Source: Actinomadura rayongensis (lineage in GTDB: Bacteria; Actinomycetota; Actinomycetes; Streptosporangiales; Streptosporangiaceae). From it: a stretch of 64,000 bases of DNA. Location of the stretch: NCBI RefSeq assembly GCF_009831215.1, contig NZ_WUTW01000002.1:868001-932000 (forward strand), in the 5' to 3' direction. Within the stretch, counting starts at the first letter, position 1. Each line of letters starts with the position of its first letter. Shown here one piece after another: positions 23,041 to 32,078 of the stretch. The translations under genes were made by a program, and so were the position numbers. Under the pieces are notes generated by a model, which saw only the letters and a list, made by a program, of their open reading frames with translations, was not told the origin of the DNA and ran no database searches.

Positions 23041-24429
23041 ATGACCGATGTCTATCTCGCCTACGGACGCGGCGACGCCGCCTGGACCCGAGAACTCTGG
23101 AACCGCCTCGACCGGCACGGCCTGCGCGTCTTCTTCGACGAGCTGGTCCCGCCCGGCGCGACCGTCGTGCACACGCTCGAACAGGCCGTCCGCGACACGA
23201 GCGCGGGAATCGCGGTGTTCGGCCCCGGAGCGCAGAACGACGGCTGGGCGCTCACCGAATACGCGGCGCTGCTGCGGTCGTGCGCGGAGAAAGGGCTGCC
23301 GTTCGTCCCGGTGACGTACGGCGGCGCGACCATTCCGCCGTTCGCCCGCGACTGGGTGTGGATGGATTTCGGCGACCCGGACGCGTTCGACGCCCGGGCG
23401 GCCGAGCTGGCGCACGCGCTCGGCGGCCACGGCGCGCGCGGCGACGGCGTCCCCGAGCGGCACGTGCTGACCGAGCCGTCCCGGCCGCTGACCGAGCCCG
23501 CGCGGCGCTCCGTCGTCGTCTGCTACGCGCCCGCCGACGCCGAGTACGGCCGGCGGCTGGTCGAGCGCGTCGGCGCGGCGGGGCTGCCGGTGTGGTCGGT
23601 GCGGAGCCTGCGGCCCGGCGACCGGCACGTCTGGACGATCCGCCGGCAGCTCCGCCACGCGACGGTCGTCGTGGTGGTGATGTCGCCCGCCGCCCAGGAC
23701 TCCGAGGACGTCACCCGCATGATCCTGGAAGGCCAGTGGCACGAGCGGCTGTTCTTCCCCGTCCTGCTCGACGGCGACCGGCACTACCTGCTGGCGAACC
23801 TGTGGTGGGCGGACGCCAGGACCGGCGGCGCGCTGGACGGCACGGCGCTCGCCCAGCTCCGGCGGCTCCACGAGGCGGCGCTGACGGGACGCCCGGTCGC
23901 GCCGGCGGACGTGCTGCCCGAACCGTCCGCGGTGATCCCGTCCATGCACGTCCCCGCGTCGGTGTCGCTGGAGCGGCTGCGCGCCGCGCTCGCCGAGCGG
24001 GAGACCGAGCACGCCGACCTGCTCACGACCTCGCTGCTCCTGGAGGCCGCGGACCGCCTGGAGACGGGCTGGCTCCGCCGCCGGGACGGCGCCGCGCTGC
24101 CCACCGCGCTGCTGGCCGGGGTGGACGCGCTGTGGTCCGCCGCGACCGGCGGCCGGATGGGCTTCACCGCCCAGCGGTCCCGCGCGCCGGTCGCCGGCGA
24201 GCGGCACGCCGACTTCCTGGCGCTCTCCACCGGGCTCGGCTGGCGGGCCACGGCCGACGACGCCGTCCCCGCCTACCGCGCGTTCACCGCCCGCGCCGCC
24301 GGCCGGCCGGGCTTCTTCCCGACGCTGCGCAACCCGCGCAGCGAGCGGCACATGGACTGGTACGACCAGTGGACCCGCACGGTCCTGACCGTGCACGCAC
24401 GCCTACGCGACCACGGAGCGCGATCATGA
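23041..24429 (+). CDS. TIR-TIR-GUN4 fusion protein
   Basis: A 462-residue protein starting six bases after the pseudokinase stop. TIR domain 1 covers about 1-125 (VYLAYGRGDAAWTRELWNRL, the FFDELVPPGATV loop, and WALTEYAALL with the conserved Glu). TIR domain 2 covers about 155-275 (VVVCYAPADAEYGRRLVERV, MSPAAQDSEDVTRMILEGQW). The C-terminal 150 residues match the GUN4 pattern: TTSLLLEAADRLETGWLRR, LLAGVDALWSAATGGRMGFT, then an aromatic LSTGLGWR strand. GUN4 binds porphyrins in oxygenic phototrophs, and I know of no role for it in actinomycetes. Whether the TIRs hydrolyse NAD or only form scaffolds cannot be decided here. The end overlaps the SPFH gene (ATGA). Confidence 0.8.
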   Translation: MTDVYLAYGRGDAAWTRELWNRLDRHGLRVFFDELVPPGATVVHTLEQAVRDTSAGIAVFGPGAQNDGWALTEYAALLRSCAEKGLPFVPVTYGGATIPPFARDWVWMDFGDPDAFDARAAELAHALGGHGARGDGVPERHVLTEPSRPLTEPARRSVVVCYAPADAEYGRRLVERVGAAGLPVWSVRSLRPGDRHVWTIRRQLRHATVVVVVMSPAAQDSEDVTRMILEGQWHERLFFPVLLDGDRHYLLANLWWADARTGGALDGTALAQLRRLHEAALTGRPVAPADVLPEPSAVIPSMHVPASVSLERLRAALAERETEHADLLTTSLLLEAADRLETGWLRRRDGAALPTALLAGVDALWSAATGGRMGFTAQRSRAPVAGERHADFLALSTGLGWRATADDAVPAYRAFTARAAGRPGFFPTLRNPRSERHMDWYDQWTRTVLTVHARLRDHGARS

Positions 24430-26279
24430 CCACTTTCCTGCTGACGCTGCTGGTGCTGGCCGCCGGCGCGGGCGGCGCGGGCCGCGTCTACTGGCTCGGC
24501 CGTCACGTGGTGCCCGTCGGCCACGTCGGCATCGTCCGGCGGGTGCGCGGCGGGCAGCACATCGACGCGGCGTTCCAGCACGTCGTGCCCTACGACGCGC
24601 GGGGCGTCCTCGCGCGCACGCTCCTCCCGCTGCGCCCGATATGGCTGAACCCGTGGTTCTACACCGTGGAGTACGTGCCGCGGCTCCACGTCCCGGACGG
24701 GATGCTCGGCGTCGTCACCGCGCGCGAGGGCCGGCAGCGTCCGACCGGCCGCAGCGTGGCGCTGCTGCCCGAGGGCGTGGACTGCCGCCAGTTCCAGGAC
24801 GGGCAGACGTTCCTGCTCAAGGGCGGCGAGATGGGCCCGCAGGCGGTGACGCTGCCCGGCGGCACCTACTACTCCATCAACACCGAGCTGTTCGACGTGC
24901 AGATCGTGCCGCGCACCTACGTGCCGGACGGGACGGTCGGGCTCGTCCGGGCCAAGGCGGGCCGGGTCCGGCAGCCCGGCCGGCCGTTCGCGGCGCACGT
25001 CCCCTGCGACGACTTCCAGGACGGCGCGGCGTTCCTGCGCGGCGGCGGGGAGATGGGCCCGCAGTACGCGGTCCTGGCCGGCGGCACCTACTACGACATC
25101 AACCCCGAGCTCTTCGACGTGATCACCGTGGACAACATCGGCGCGGACGAGGAGGGCGTGACCGCCGCGCAGCTCCGGGCGACGTTCATCCCGATGGGCC
25201 ACGTCGGCGTCGTCATCACCGCGGACGGCGCGGAGCCCGCCCCGGACGAGAAGCTCGGCCCGGTCGTCGCGGGACACCGCAACTTCCAGCTCCCGTGGGT
25301 CTTCGTGGCGCGCAAGGGGCGGCGCGGCGTCCAGCAGGAGATTCTCGCCGAAGGGTCGGTGTGCACGCTCAACCCGTGGTTCGTGAGCGTCCTGCTCGTC
25401 CCGACGTACCTGCTGAACATGGAGTGGAACAAGAAGGACGCCGCCAAGAAGGGCAACTACGACGCCCGCCTGGACCAGCTCGCCGTGATGACGAGCCAGG
25501 GCATCCGGCTGTGGGTCGAGGTCTCCCAGTCGCTGCGCATCCCGCCCGCCGTCGCGCCGCGCCTGGTCAGCGAGTTCGGCAGCAACCCCGACGCGGGCCG
25601 GTCGGCGGCCGGCGCGGTGGTCGACGACCCGCAGCCCGTCCAGCGGTTCGTGGAGCGGGTGCTCGGCGCGACCGTCGAGACCTACTTCGTCGAGATCACG
25701 GCGAACTCCACGGTGAAGGAGTTCCTGTCGGACATCTCGGAGGTCCGCACGAACCTCAGCTCGCAGGTCCGCAACGCGCTGAAGGCGTGGGGCGTGGAGG
25801 CGGTGCGCACCAACATCGAACGCGTCACGGCGATGGACGAGGTCTACTACGACGAGCGGCAGAAGGTCTTCAAGGCCGAGAACAAGGGGGACGTGCTCGA
25901 GAAGAAGCAGGAGAACACCGCGATCGAGATCGAGATCGAACTCCGGAAGATGGTGGTCGAGAAGAAGCGGCTCGTCCTGGCGATCGAGGCCGAGGCCGAA
26001 CTGCTCGGGCTGGGGCACGCCCGGTTCGTCCGGGTGATCGAGGAGATGTCCAAGCTGCCGGTGCCGTCGCACATCGGCGGCGACCTGGCGGGGTATCTGG
26101 AGTCGCTGCCGATGAACGTGGTGCGCAACGTGCTCGAACGCATGCAGGGCCTGCACATGGACACTGTCGCGGAGGTCGGGGACGCGGCCGTCGCGGACGG
26201 CACGGCGGCCGAGGTCGTCGAGAGCGGCGCGGACGACGCGGGCGAGGCGGCCCCGGACGCCGAAGGAGCCGGACAGTGA
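24426..26279 (+). CDS. SPFH (flotillin/stomatin-like) membrane protein
   Basis: A 617-residue protein with an N-terminal membrane anchor (MTTFLLTLLVLAAGAGGAG). A roughly 65-residue module is duplicated: VPDGMLGVVTAREG...FQDGQTFLLKGGEMGPQAVTLPGGTYYSINTELFDV is mirrored by VPDGTVGLVRAKAG...FQDGAAFLRGGGEMGPQ...LAGGTYYDINPELFDV. The SPFH region follows (about 330-480: GIRLWVEVSQSLRIPP, RVLGATVETYFVEI), then a long charged coiled coil (RQKVFKAENKGDVLEKKQEN) and an acidic tail. SPFH proteins build oligomeric membrane cages or rafts. Overlap with the TIR-GUN4 gene indicates a joint function, perhaps a membrane platform for TIR assembly. Confidence 0.85.
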   Translation: MTTFLLTLLVLAAGAGGAGRVYWLGRHVVPVGHVGIVRRVRGGQHIDAAFQHVVPYDARGVLARTLLPLRPIWLNPWFYTVEYVPRLHVPDGMLGVVTAREGRQRPTGRSVALLPEGVDCRQFQDGQTFLLKGGEMGPQAVTLPGGTYYSINTELFDVQIVPRTYVPDGTVGLVRAKAGRVRQPGRPFAAHVPCDDFQDGAAFLRGGGEMGPQYAVLAGGTYYDINPELFDVITVDNIGADEEGVTAAQLRATFIPMGHVGVVITADGAEPAPDEKLGPVVAGHRNFQLPWVFVARKGRRGVQQEILAEGSVCTLNPWFVSVLLVPTYLLNMEWNKKDAAKKGNYDARLDQLAVMTSQGIRLWVEVSQSLRIPPAVAPRLVSEFGSNPDAGRSAAGAVVDDPQPVQRFVERVLGATVETYFVEITANSTVKEFLSDISEVRTNLSSQVRNALKAWGVEAVRTNIERVTAMDEVYYDERQKVFKAENKGDVLEKKQENTAIEIEIELRKMVVEKKRLVLAIEAEAELLGLGHARFVRVIEEMSKLPVPSHIGGDLAGYLESLPMNVVRNVLERMQGLHMDTVAEVGDAAVADGTAAEVVESGADDAGEAAPDAEGAGQ

Positions 26280-26285
26280 GCCCGA

Positions 26286-26846
26286 TCAGGCGCGGACGGG
26301 CCGTTCGCCGCGCAGGGTGCGGACCAGCAGGTCGAACCGCTCGGTGAAGGCGCCGGGGTCGCGGAAGTCGATCCAGCGGCGCGTGCCGAGGAACTCCGGG
26401 ACGTCGCACGTGCCGTAGAGCAGCGGGATGAACCGCAGCCCGCGCTCGATCGACCGCGTCATCAGCGCCGCGTACTCCTGCCGCACCCGGGGGCTGGCGA
26501 CGGCGTGCGGGCTGAGCACCATGACCGCGTTGCGGGCGCCGCCGATCCCCTGCTCGATCCGGTCCAGGACGACGTCGCTCGGGCCGATCTCCCACTCGTC
26601 GAGCCAGACGCTGAGGCCCGCCGCCTCCAGCCGGACCGCGAGCGCGCGCGTCCACTCGCGGTCGTCGGGCGCGTAGGAGACGAAGACGTCCCGGCCCGCG
26701 TCGTCGTCGCCCGGCGGCGGGTGCGGGGCCGGGAGCGGCGGGGGCGGGACGGGCGCCGGCCGGTAGAACTGCCGGACGCCGTAGACGGTGCCGACGAGCC
26801 CGGCCGCCGTGCCGAGGAACGTGAGGATCAGCGACACCGGGTCCAT
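26286..26846 (-). CDS. Membrane-anchored TIR-domain protein
   Basis: A 186-residue protein from ATG 26846 (GTG 26855 is an alternative). An N-terminal membrane helix (VSLILTFLGTAAGLVGTVYG) and a Pro-rich linker lead to one TIR domain (about 50-186): DVFVSYAPDDREWTRALAVR, a WLDEWEIGPSD loop, and VRQEYAALMTRSIERGLRF, which carries the Glu at the usual NADase active-site position; WIDFRDP closes the domain. It converges on the SPFH gene with a gap of six bases and no terminator, so antisense overlap of the transcripts is likely. It probably belongs to the same signalling system. Confidence 0.85.
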   Translation of the reverse strand: MDPVSLILTFLGTAAGLVGTVYGVRQFYRPAPVPPPPLPAPHPPPGDDDAGRDVFVSYAPDDREWTRALAVRLEAAGLSVWLDEWEIGPSDVVLDRIEQGIGGARNAVMVLSPHAVASPRVRQEYAALMTRSIERGLRFIPLLYGTCDVPEFLGTRRWIDFRDPGAFTERFDLLVRTLRGERPVRA

Positions 26847-26900
26847 GCCAGCCACCCTAGGCGACCGACCGGCGGCGGGCCGTCGGCCGGATGCGGTCAG

Positions 26901-27911
26901 CTACCAGGCGACGTCGGAGAGGTCGGCGCCCTGCACGGGGAGACGCTTCGCACCGAAGAGGGCGCCGTCGGACGTCGCCGCGAGCAGGTGGCCGCCGGTG
27001 GGGTCGGGGGTCAGCGCGTCCACTTCGGCCTTCTGTTTCCACAGGTCCCTGGTGGGCTTGCCGGTCTGCACCGAGAAGGCCCGCAGGGTCGTGGACGCGT
27101 CGGCGACGATGCTCGCCACGACCGTCGCGCCGTCGCGGCTCAGCAGCGCGGGGCCGCCGCCGGGCGGCAGCACGAACACCGCGCGGCTCGTCCGCAGGTC
27201 GCCGGGGGCTCCGTTGGTGTCCAGCGTGCGGACCTGGTGGCGGGACGGCGCGGCGACCGGGTTCCACACGAACGCGAGCGTGTCACCGGCGAACGACAGG
27301 CTGGAGATCCGGGCGGCCGACCGCGTCGTCCACGCCTTGCGCCCGGTGGGCGACACGACGTCCACGCGGCCCGTCTTGCCGGTGTAGGTGACGTAGGCGA
27401 TGCGGCCGTCGGCGGCGACCGCGAGGTCCGACCAGGGCGTGGAGCGGCCCGGCAGGGACGTGCCCGCGATCTCCGTCAGCGCCTGCGGACGGCCCTTGGC
27501 GTCCAGCTTGAGGCGGCTGAACGTCACCGCGCGGCGCGTCGCGGACGCCACCACGTACGTCCCGTCGCCCGAGGACGCCACCCGCTGGAACGTCGCGCCG
27601 GGCGGGGCGGCGACCGGCAGGCCGACGTCGCGGCCCGTCCGGGCGTCCCGGACGACCAGCGCGGACCCGGTGCGCCGCACGCCCACCACGTACTTCGGCT
27701 CGGCGGCGCGCTTCTTCTTCAGCTTCACCCGCTCGTGCGCGGACGCGGCGGCGGCGGAACGTTCCCGGGCGCCCGCCTTCTGGTGCCGGTCCACCGCGTC
27801 CAGCCCGCCCGCCACCGCGAAGGCCGCGAGCGCGGCGGCGCTCAGCGGGATCAGGCCGCGCCAGGACCCGAGCCGGGCGCCGCGAGCCGGTCCGTTGTCG
27901 TTGCCGTCCAT
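26901..27911 (-). CDS. Membrane-anchored beta-propeller-like protein
   Basis: A 336-residue protein with one N-terminal membrane helix (about 19-38), a basic, Lys-rich stretch (HERVKLKKKRAAEPKY), and then about 260 residues of repeating short beta strands with turns such as SGDGTYVVAS, AADGRIAYVTY and SRDGATVVAS, which suggests a WD40- or PQQ-like propeller outside the membrane. No enzyme motif is seen. It is a single gene lying 45 bases beyond the start of the TIR gene on the same strand; association with the TIR cluster is possible but unproven. Confidence 0.65.
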   Translation of the reverse strand: MDGNDNGPARGARLGSWRGLIPLSAAALAAFAVAGGLDAVDRHQKAGARERSAAAASAHERVKLKKKRAAEPKYVVGVRRTGSALVVRDARTGRDVGLPVAAPPGATFQRVASSGDGTYVVASATRRAVTFSRLKLDAKGRPQALTEIAGTSLPGRSTPWSDLAVAADGRIAYVTYTGKTGRVDVVSPTGRKAWTTRSAARISSLSFAGDTLAFVWNPVAAPSRHQVRTLDTNGAPGDLRTSRAVFVLPPGGGPALLSRDGATVVASIVADASTTLRAFSVQTGKPTRDLWKQKAEVDALTPDPTGGHLLAATSDGALFGAKRLPVQGADLSDVAW

Positions 27912-27996
27912 GTGGGTGACGCCTTCCGCCTCTCGTCCGCGCTGTCGCCCGTCGTTTCTACCGCATTCGGTGGTCCGTTACCTACACGTTCGGGCG

Positions 27997-28827
27997 TTAC
28001 GACCGCGCGGCGAGGGCCCGGCGCGCCGCGTCCGCGACGGCCTCGCGGTACGACTCCCCGTACAGCGCGACGTGGACGAGCAGCGGATGCAGCTGGTGCA
28101 GCGGCACCCGGTCGCGCCAGCCGCCGGCCAGCGGGGCGGCCTCGTCGTAGGCGGCGAGGAGCCTGCCGAGGTGGGGCGCGCCGAACAGCGCGAGCATCGC
28201 GAGGTCGGTCTCGCGGTGGCCGCCGTGCGCGGCCGGGTCGATCATGACGCCGCGCTCGGCCGTCCAGACGATGTTGCCCGACCACAGATCGCCGTGGATC
28301 CGGGACGGCGGTTCCGGCGGGCCCGCGAGCGCGTCGATGTCCTCGATCACCTGCTCGACCAGCCGGATCGTCGGCCCGTCCAGGCCCGGCGCGCGCAGAT
28401 AGGGCGCGAGGCGGCGTTCGGCGTACCAGCGCGCCCACGGGCCGGGGTCGGGCGTGTTGTCGAGGGGCAGGCCGGCGATCAGGCCGTCCCAGGCGGCGCC
28501 GTACTCGCCCGGGCCCGCCGCGTGCGTCCCGGCCAGCTCGCGGCCGAACCGCTCCGCCAGGGACGCGTCCGGACGCGTCGGCTCCAGCCACGGCAGCACC
28601 AACAGGTCGTCGGCGACGTCCAGGACGGGCGCGACCGGCGCCACCGGACCCGCGTCGGCCAGCCAGCGCAGCCCGGCCGCCTCGGCGGCGAACAGCCCGG
28701 GGCGCGCCGCCCGCTTGACGAGGACCTCCCGGCCGTCCGCCAGCAGGACGCGGTGCAGCGTCCACGCGTCGTGCTCGGAGCCCAGCGCGGTCTCCCGCTC
28801 GACGGCGGTGCCCAGGAGCGATTCCAC
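27997..28827 (-). CDS. Fructosamine kinase family protein
   Basis: A 276-residue protein from GTG 28827, directly abutting the upstream phosphatase stop (TAGGTG). It has the aminoglycoside-phosphotransferase-like fold of FN3K proteins: EVLVKRA with the ATP-binding Lys, the catalytic loop RIHGDLWSGNIVW, and the metal-binding DPAAHGGHRETDLAML. The family phosphorylates sugar adducts on lysine, which destabilises glycated proteins. Pairing with a low-molecular-weight phosphatase is a frequent actinobacterial arrangement. Confidence 0.92.
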   Translation of the reverse strand: MESLLGTAVERETALGSEHDAWTLHRVLLADGREVLVKRAARPGLFAAEAAGLRWLADAGPVAPVAPVLDVADDLLVLPWLEPTRPDASLAERFGRELAGTHAAGPGEYGAAWDGLIAGLPLDNTPDPGPWARWYAERRLAPYLRAPGLDGPTIRLVEQVIEDIDALAGPPEPPSRIHGDLWSGNIVWTAERGVMIDPAAHGGHRETDLAMLALFGAPHLGRLLAAYDEAAPLAGGWRDRVPLHQLHPLLVHVALYGESYREAVADAARRALAARS

Positions 28828-29307
28828 CTAGCCGACGGTAACGCCTGCTTTGATCTCGCGCAGCAGTCCCGGCATCGCCGCCTCGATGAGCTTCAGGACG
28901 TGGTCGAAGCCGTCCGTGCCGCCGTAGTACGGGTCGGGGACGTCCAGGTCCTCGCCCGCGACGGGGTCGAACTCGCGCAGCATCCGCACCTTGGCGCGGG
29001 CGGCGGCGTCGGGCGCCATCGTCCGCAGGTCGCGCAGGTGGCCCTCGTCCAGCGCGAGGACGAGGTCGTAGCGGCCGAACCACTCGGGGTCGAAGCGGCG
29101 GGCCGTGTGGGACGTGGCGTAGCCCGCGCGGCGCAGCGCCGCGACCGTCCGGCGGTCGGCGTGCTCGCCGACGTGCCAGCCGTCGATGCCGGAGCTGTCC
29201 ACGACGACGTCCAGCCCGGCCTCCTCGACGTGGTGGCGCAGCACGTGCTCGGCCATGGGCGACCGGCAGATGTTGCCGGTGCAGACGAACGTGACGCGGA
29301 ACGGCAT
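28828..29307 (-). CDS. Low-molecular-weight protein-tyrosine phosphatase
   Basis: A 159-residue enzyme from ATG 29307. The P-loop CTGNICRS (nucleophile C9, R15) and the general-acid loop VPDPYYGG near the C-terminus are intact. It dephosphorylates phosphotyrosine or phosphoarginine proteins. The open frame reaches nine residues upstream without a better ribosome site. It forms a two-gene operon with the fructosamine kinase. Confidence 0.93.
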   Translation of the reverse strand: MPFRVTFVCTGNICRSPMAEHVLRHHVEEAGLDVVVDSSGIDGWHVGEHADRRTVAALRRAGYATSHTARRFDPEWFGRYDLVLALDEGHLRDLRTMAPDAAARAKVRMLREFDPVAGEDLDVPDPYYGGTDGFDHVLKLIEAAMPGLLREIKAGVTVG

Positions 29308-29370
29308 GGCCCCATCCTGCCCGACCGGAACCACCCCTTCGATGAACGCCCGGTGACGACGGTCGGACGA

Positions 29371-30501
29371 TCAGCTCCGCAGCGCCAGCGTCAGGGCCTC
29401 CACCGCGAGCAGGGGGTTGACGTTGGCGTCGATGCGGTCGCGGCACTCCATGATCGCGTCGAGGCGGCGGAGCGTGGCCTCCGGGGGCGCGCCGGCGGCG
29501 GCCGTGCGCAGTTCGGCGATGAGCGGGGTGTTCACCAGGTCGTTCGGTGCGCCGAGCTGGATTGCCAGGACGTCCCGGTAATAGGAGGCGAGGTCCAGCA
29601 GGGCGCGGTCCAGGGCGTCGCGCTTGATGCGGGTCGCGCGGGACTTCTGCCGGTCCTCCAGCTCCTTCAGCGCGCCCGCCGTGCCGCGCGGCATCCGGCC
29701 CTTCGCGCTCTCGCCGAGCGCCTGCCGCAGCGCGGACGTCTCGGACTCGTTCAGCTCCTCGACCGTCGTCTTCGCCTCCGCCTCGGCCGCCTTGACCAGC
29801 GCCTCGGCGGCCGTCACCGCCGGGCCGACCCCGGTCAGGCGGCGCGGCAGCGCCAGCACCTCGGCGCGGCGGGCGCGGGCGTCGGCGTCGGTCGCGAGGC
29901 GCCGCGCGCGGCTGATGTGGCCCTGCGCGGCGCGGGCCGCCTCCTCGGCCGTGGCGGGGTCGACGCCGTCGCGCTGGACGAGCGTCGCCGCGACGGCCGC
30001 GACCGGCGGCGTCCGCAGCGTCACGAGGCGGCAGCGGGAGCGGATCGTCACCAGCAGGTCTTCGGGGGACGGCGTGCAGAGCAGCCAGATCGTCCGGGGC
30101 GGCGGCTCCTCGATGGCCTTGAGCAGCGCGTTCGCGGCGGCCTCGGTGGCGCGGTCGGCGTCCTCGAACAGGACGATCTGGTACCGCCCGCCCGACGGCG
30201 ACGACGACGCCCGCAGCACCAGCTCCCGCGTCTCCCGCACGCCGAACGACAGCCCGGCGGGCCGGACGACCTCGACGTCCGCGTGCGTCCCCTGGAGCAC
30301 CTGGTGGCAGGACGCGCAGTGCCCGCAGCCGCGCGGCGCCTCGGCGCACTGCAGCCCCGCCGCGAACGCCCGCGCCGCCGCCGACCGTCCCGACCCGGGC
30401 GGCCCGGTGAACAGCCACGCGTGCGCCGGGGCGCCCTCGGCCGCGCGCCGCAGCCCCTCGACGACGTGGTCCTGCCCGACGACGTCGTCCCACACGCTCA
30501 T
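29371..30501 (-). CDS. holB: DNA polymerase III delta' subunit
   Basis: A 376-residue clamp-loader subunit. It has the AAA+ P-loop GPPGSGRSAAA (Lys replaced by Arg, as often in delta', which does not hydrolyse ATP), the zinc-finger cysteines (CAEAPRGCGHCASC), FEDADRATEAAANALLKAIE and the SRC motif region (IRSRCRLV). A long basic insert precedes the C-terminal collar domain. In actinobacteria it normally follows topA and tmk; here the two-component genes have been inserted between tmk and holB. Confidence 0.93.
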   Translation of the reverse strand: MSVWDDVVGQDHVVEGLRRAAEGAPAHAWLFTGPPGSGRSAAARAFAAGLQCAEAPRGCGHCASCHQVLQGTHADVEVVRPAGLSFGVRETRELVLRASSSPSGGRYQIVLFEDADRATEAAANALLKAIEEPPPRTIWLLCTPSPEDLLVTIRSRCRLVTLRTPPVAAVAATLVQRDGVDPATAEEAARAAQGHISRARRLATDADARARRAEVLALPRRLTGVGPAVTAAEALVKAAEAEAKTTVEELNESETSALRQALGESAKGRMPRGTAGALKELEDRQKSRATRIKRDALDRALLDLASYYRDVLAIQLGAPNDLVNTPLIAELRTAAAGAPPEATLRRLDAIMECRDRIDANVNPLLAVEALTLALRS

Positions 30502-30592
30502 ACGTCCAGGTTACCGGCCTGACAAATGTCATGGACGGGCGATGACGCGACGGCACTGCCCGGCCCCCGGTGCCGCGCCGACGATGAGACGC

Positions 30593-30985
30593 ATGAACGC
30601 CACCGCCGCCCTCCGCGCCGCGCGCCTCCTCACCGCCCTCTACCTCGGCCTCTGCGTGCTGACGCTCGCCGCCGCCGTCCTGCTCCGCCACCATGCCTCG
30701 CTCGTGACCGACGCCGTCTGGACGCGGGGCGCGATCGTCACGGTCAGCGCGGCCGTGACGTTCGCCGCCGCCGTCCGGGCCGCGCGCGGCTCCCGGCCCG
30801 CCTACCGCAGGCTGCGGATCATCTCGGCGGTGACGCTCGCGGCCGTCGTCGTGCTCGTCGCGCTGCCGGGGCTGTTCCCGCTCTGGATGCGGCTGGAGCA
30901 GAGCGTCTGCGGGCTGCTGCTGCTCGGCGTCGTCGCGCTGGTGAACCGCGAGCCGGTGCGGTCGCGGTTCGCCGCCGCGCGTTAG
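30593..30985 (+). CDS. Small membrane protein
   Basis: A 130-residue protein from ATG 30593 (ATG 30584 is an alternative). Four hydrophobic helices are visible (ALYLGLCVLTLAAAVLL, AIVTVSAAVTFAAAV, IISAVTLAAVVVLVALPGLF, VCGLLLLGVVALV). No family is recognised. The stop is ten bases before the histidine kinase ATG, so it is probably cotranscribed with the two-component pair and may be a sensing or target component. Confidence 0.7.
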   Translation: MNATAALRAARLLTALYLGLCVLTLAAAVLLRHHASLVTDAVWTRGAIVTVSAAVTFAAAVRAARGSRPAYRRLRIISAVTLAAVVVLVALPGLFPLWMRLEQSVCGLLLLGVVALVNREPVRSRFAAAR

Positions 30986-30995
30986 CGTGCCGCCC

Positions 30996-32078
30996 ATGGA
31001 CGAGAGCGCGTCCCCGTGGACGCGGGGCCGGCGGCGCCTGCTGCTGTCGGCCGGGATGTTCGCCTACCCGGCGGCGACGGCCGTCGGGGTCGCGCCGTAC
31101 GCGCGCGGCGGCGGGGTCGTCGCGGGCTACGGGCTCGCCGTCGCGTTCGCGGTCTGCTACCCGGTGGCCGCGCTCGCCGCCGCCCGCCGCGCCCCGCGCG
31201 CGTTCTGGGCGCTGCTCGGCGTCCTCTCCGCGCTGTTCCTCGCCGAGCTGCCGTTCACGCACGTCTACGCCTTCTACGTGGGCGCGGTGGTGGTCGCCGC
31301 CGCGGCGGCGTTCGCGCCCCGGTACGCCGTGGTGATCGTCGCGGCGGGCGTGCTCGGGAGCCTGGTGGTGCCGTGGGCGGTGTGGCGGGACGACCCGGGC
31401 TGGTTCCAGGCCGTCCTGATCGTCTTCACGGCGGCGGCGGTGTACGCGTTCACCGAGCTGGCCGCCGCGAACACGGCGCTGCGCGCGGCCCGCGCCGAGG
31501 TCGCCCGGCTGGCGTCCGAGGCCGAGCGGACCCGCATCGCCCGCGACCTGCACGACCTGCTCGGCCACTCGCTCACGGTCATCACGGTCAAGAGCGGCCT
31601 GGCGCGCCGCCTCGCCGCGTCCGACCTGGACCGAGCCGTCCGCGAGATCGCCGAGGTGGAAACCCTGTCCCGGCAGACACTGACCGATGTCCGCGCGGCC
31701 GTATCGGGCTACCGGCAGGTGACGCTCGCCGGGGAGCTGGCGCGCGGCCGGGAACTGCTGCGCGCCGCCGGAATCGCCGCCGACCTGCCCGCGTCCGTGG
31801 ACGTCGTGGACGCCGCGCACCGCGAACTGTTCGGCTGGGTCGTCCGCGAGGGGCTGACGAACGTCGTCCGCCACGCCCGCGCGTCCCACTGCACGATCAC
31901 GCTGTCCGCGACCCACATCGAGATCCGCGACAACGGCCCCGGCGCCACGGCGGCGCCGTCCGGGAGCGGGTTGGCGGGGTTGCGGGAGCGGGTCGCGGCG
32001 GTGGGCGGGCGGATCGAGGTCGGGCCGGCGCGTCCGCGCGGCTGGCGGCTGTGCGTGAGCGTGGGAGGCGGGGAATGA
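30996..32078 (+). CDS. NarL/DesK-type membrane sensor histidine kinase
   Basis: A 360-residue kinase from ATG 30996 with about five N-terminal membrane helices (residues 15-155), a linker coiled coil (LAAANTALRAARAEVARLAS), the HisKA_3 box ERTRIARDLHDLLGHSLTVI and an ATPase domain ending in DNGPG and SGLAGLRERVAAVGG. The layout matches DesK-like kinases that sense membrane state. Its stop overlaps the response regulator ATG (ATGA), fixing its partner. Confidence 0.9.
   Translation: MDESASPWTRGRRRLLLSAGMFAYPAATAVGVAPYARGGGVVAGYGLAVAFAVCYPVAALAAARRAPRAFWALLGVLSALFLAELPFTHVYAFYVGAVVVAAAAAFAPRYAVVIVAAGVLGSLVVPWAVWRDDPGWFQAVLIVFTAAAVYAFTELAAANTALRAARAEVARLASEAERTRIARDLHDLLGHSLTVITVKSGLARRLAASDLDRAVREIAEVETLSRQTLTDVRAAVSGYRQVTLAGELARGRELLRAAGIAADLPASVDVVDAAHRELFGWVVREGLTNVVRHARASHCTITLSATHIEIRDNGPGATAAPSGSGLAGLRERVAAVGGRIEVGPARPRGWRLCVSVGGGE

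Noticed and set aside
22128..26279. Single 1383-codon frame spanning the pseudokinase, TIR-GUN4 and SPFH genes
   Set aside because: Only the last part, from ATG 24426, matches a protein family. The first 760 codons are Arg-rich shadow of the two upstream genes.
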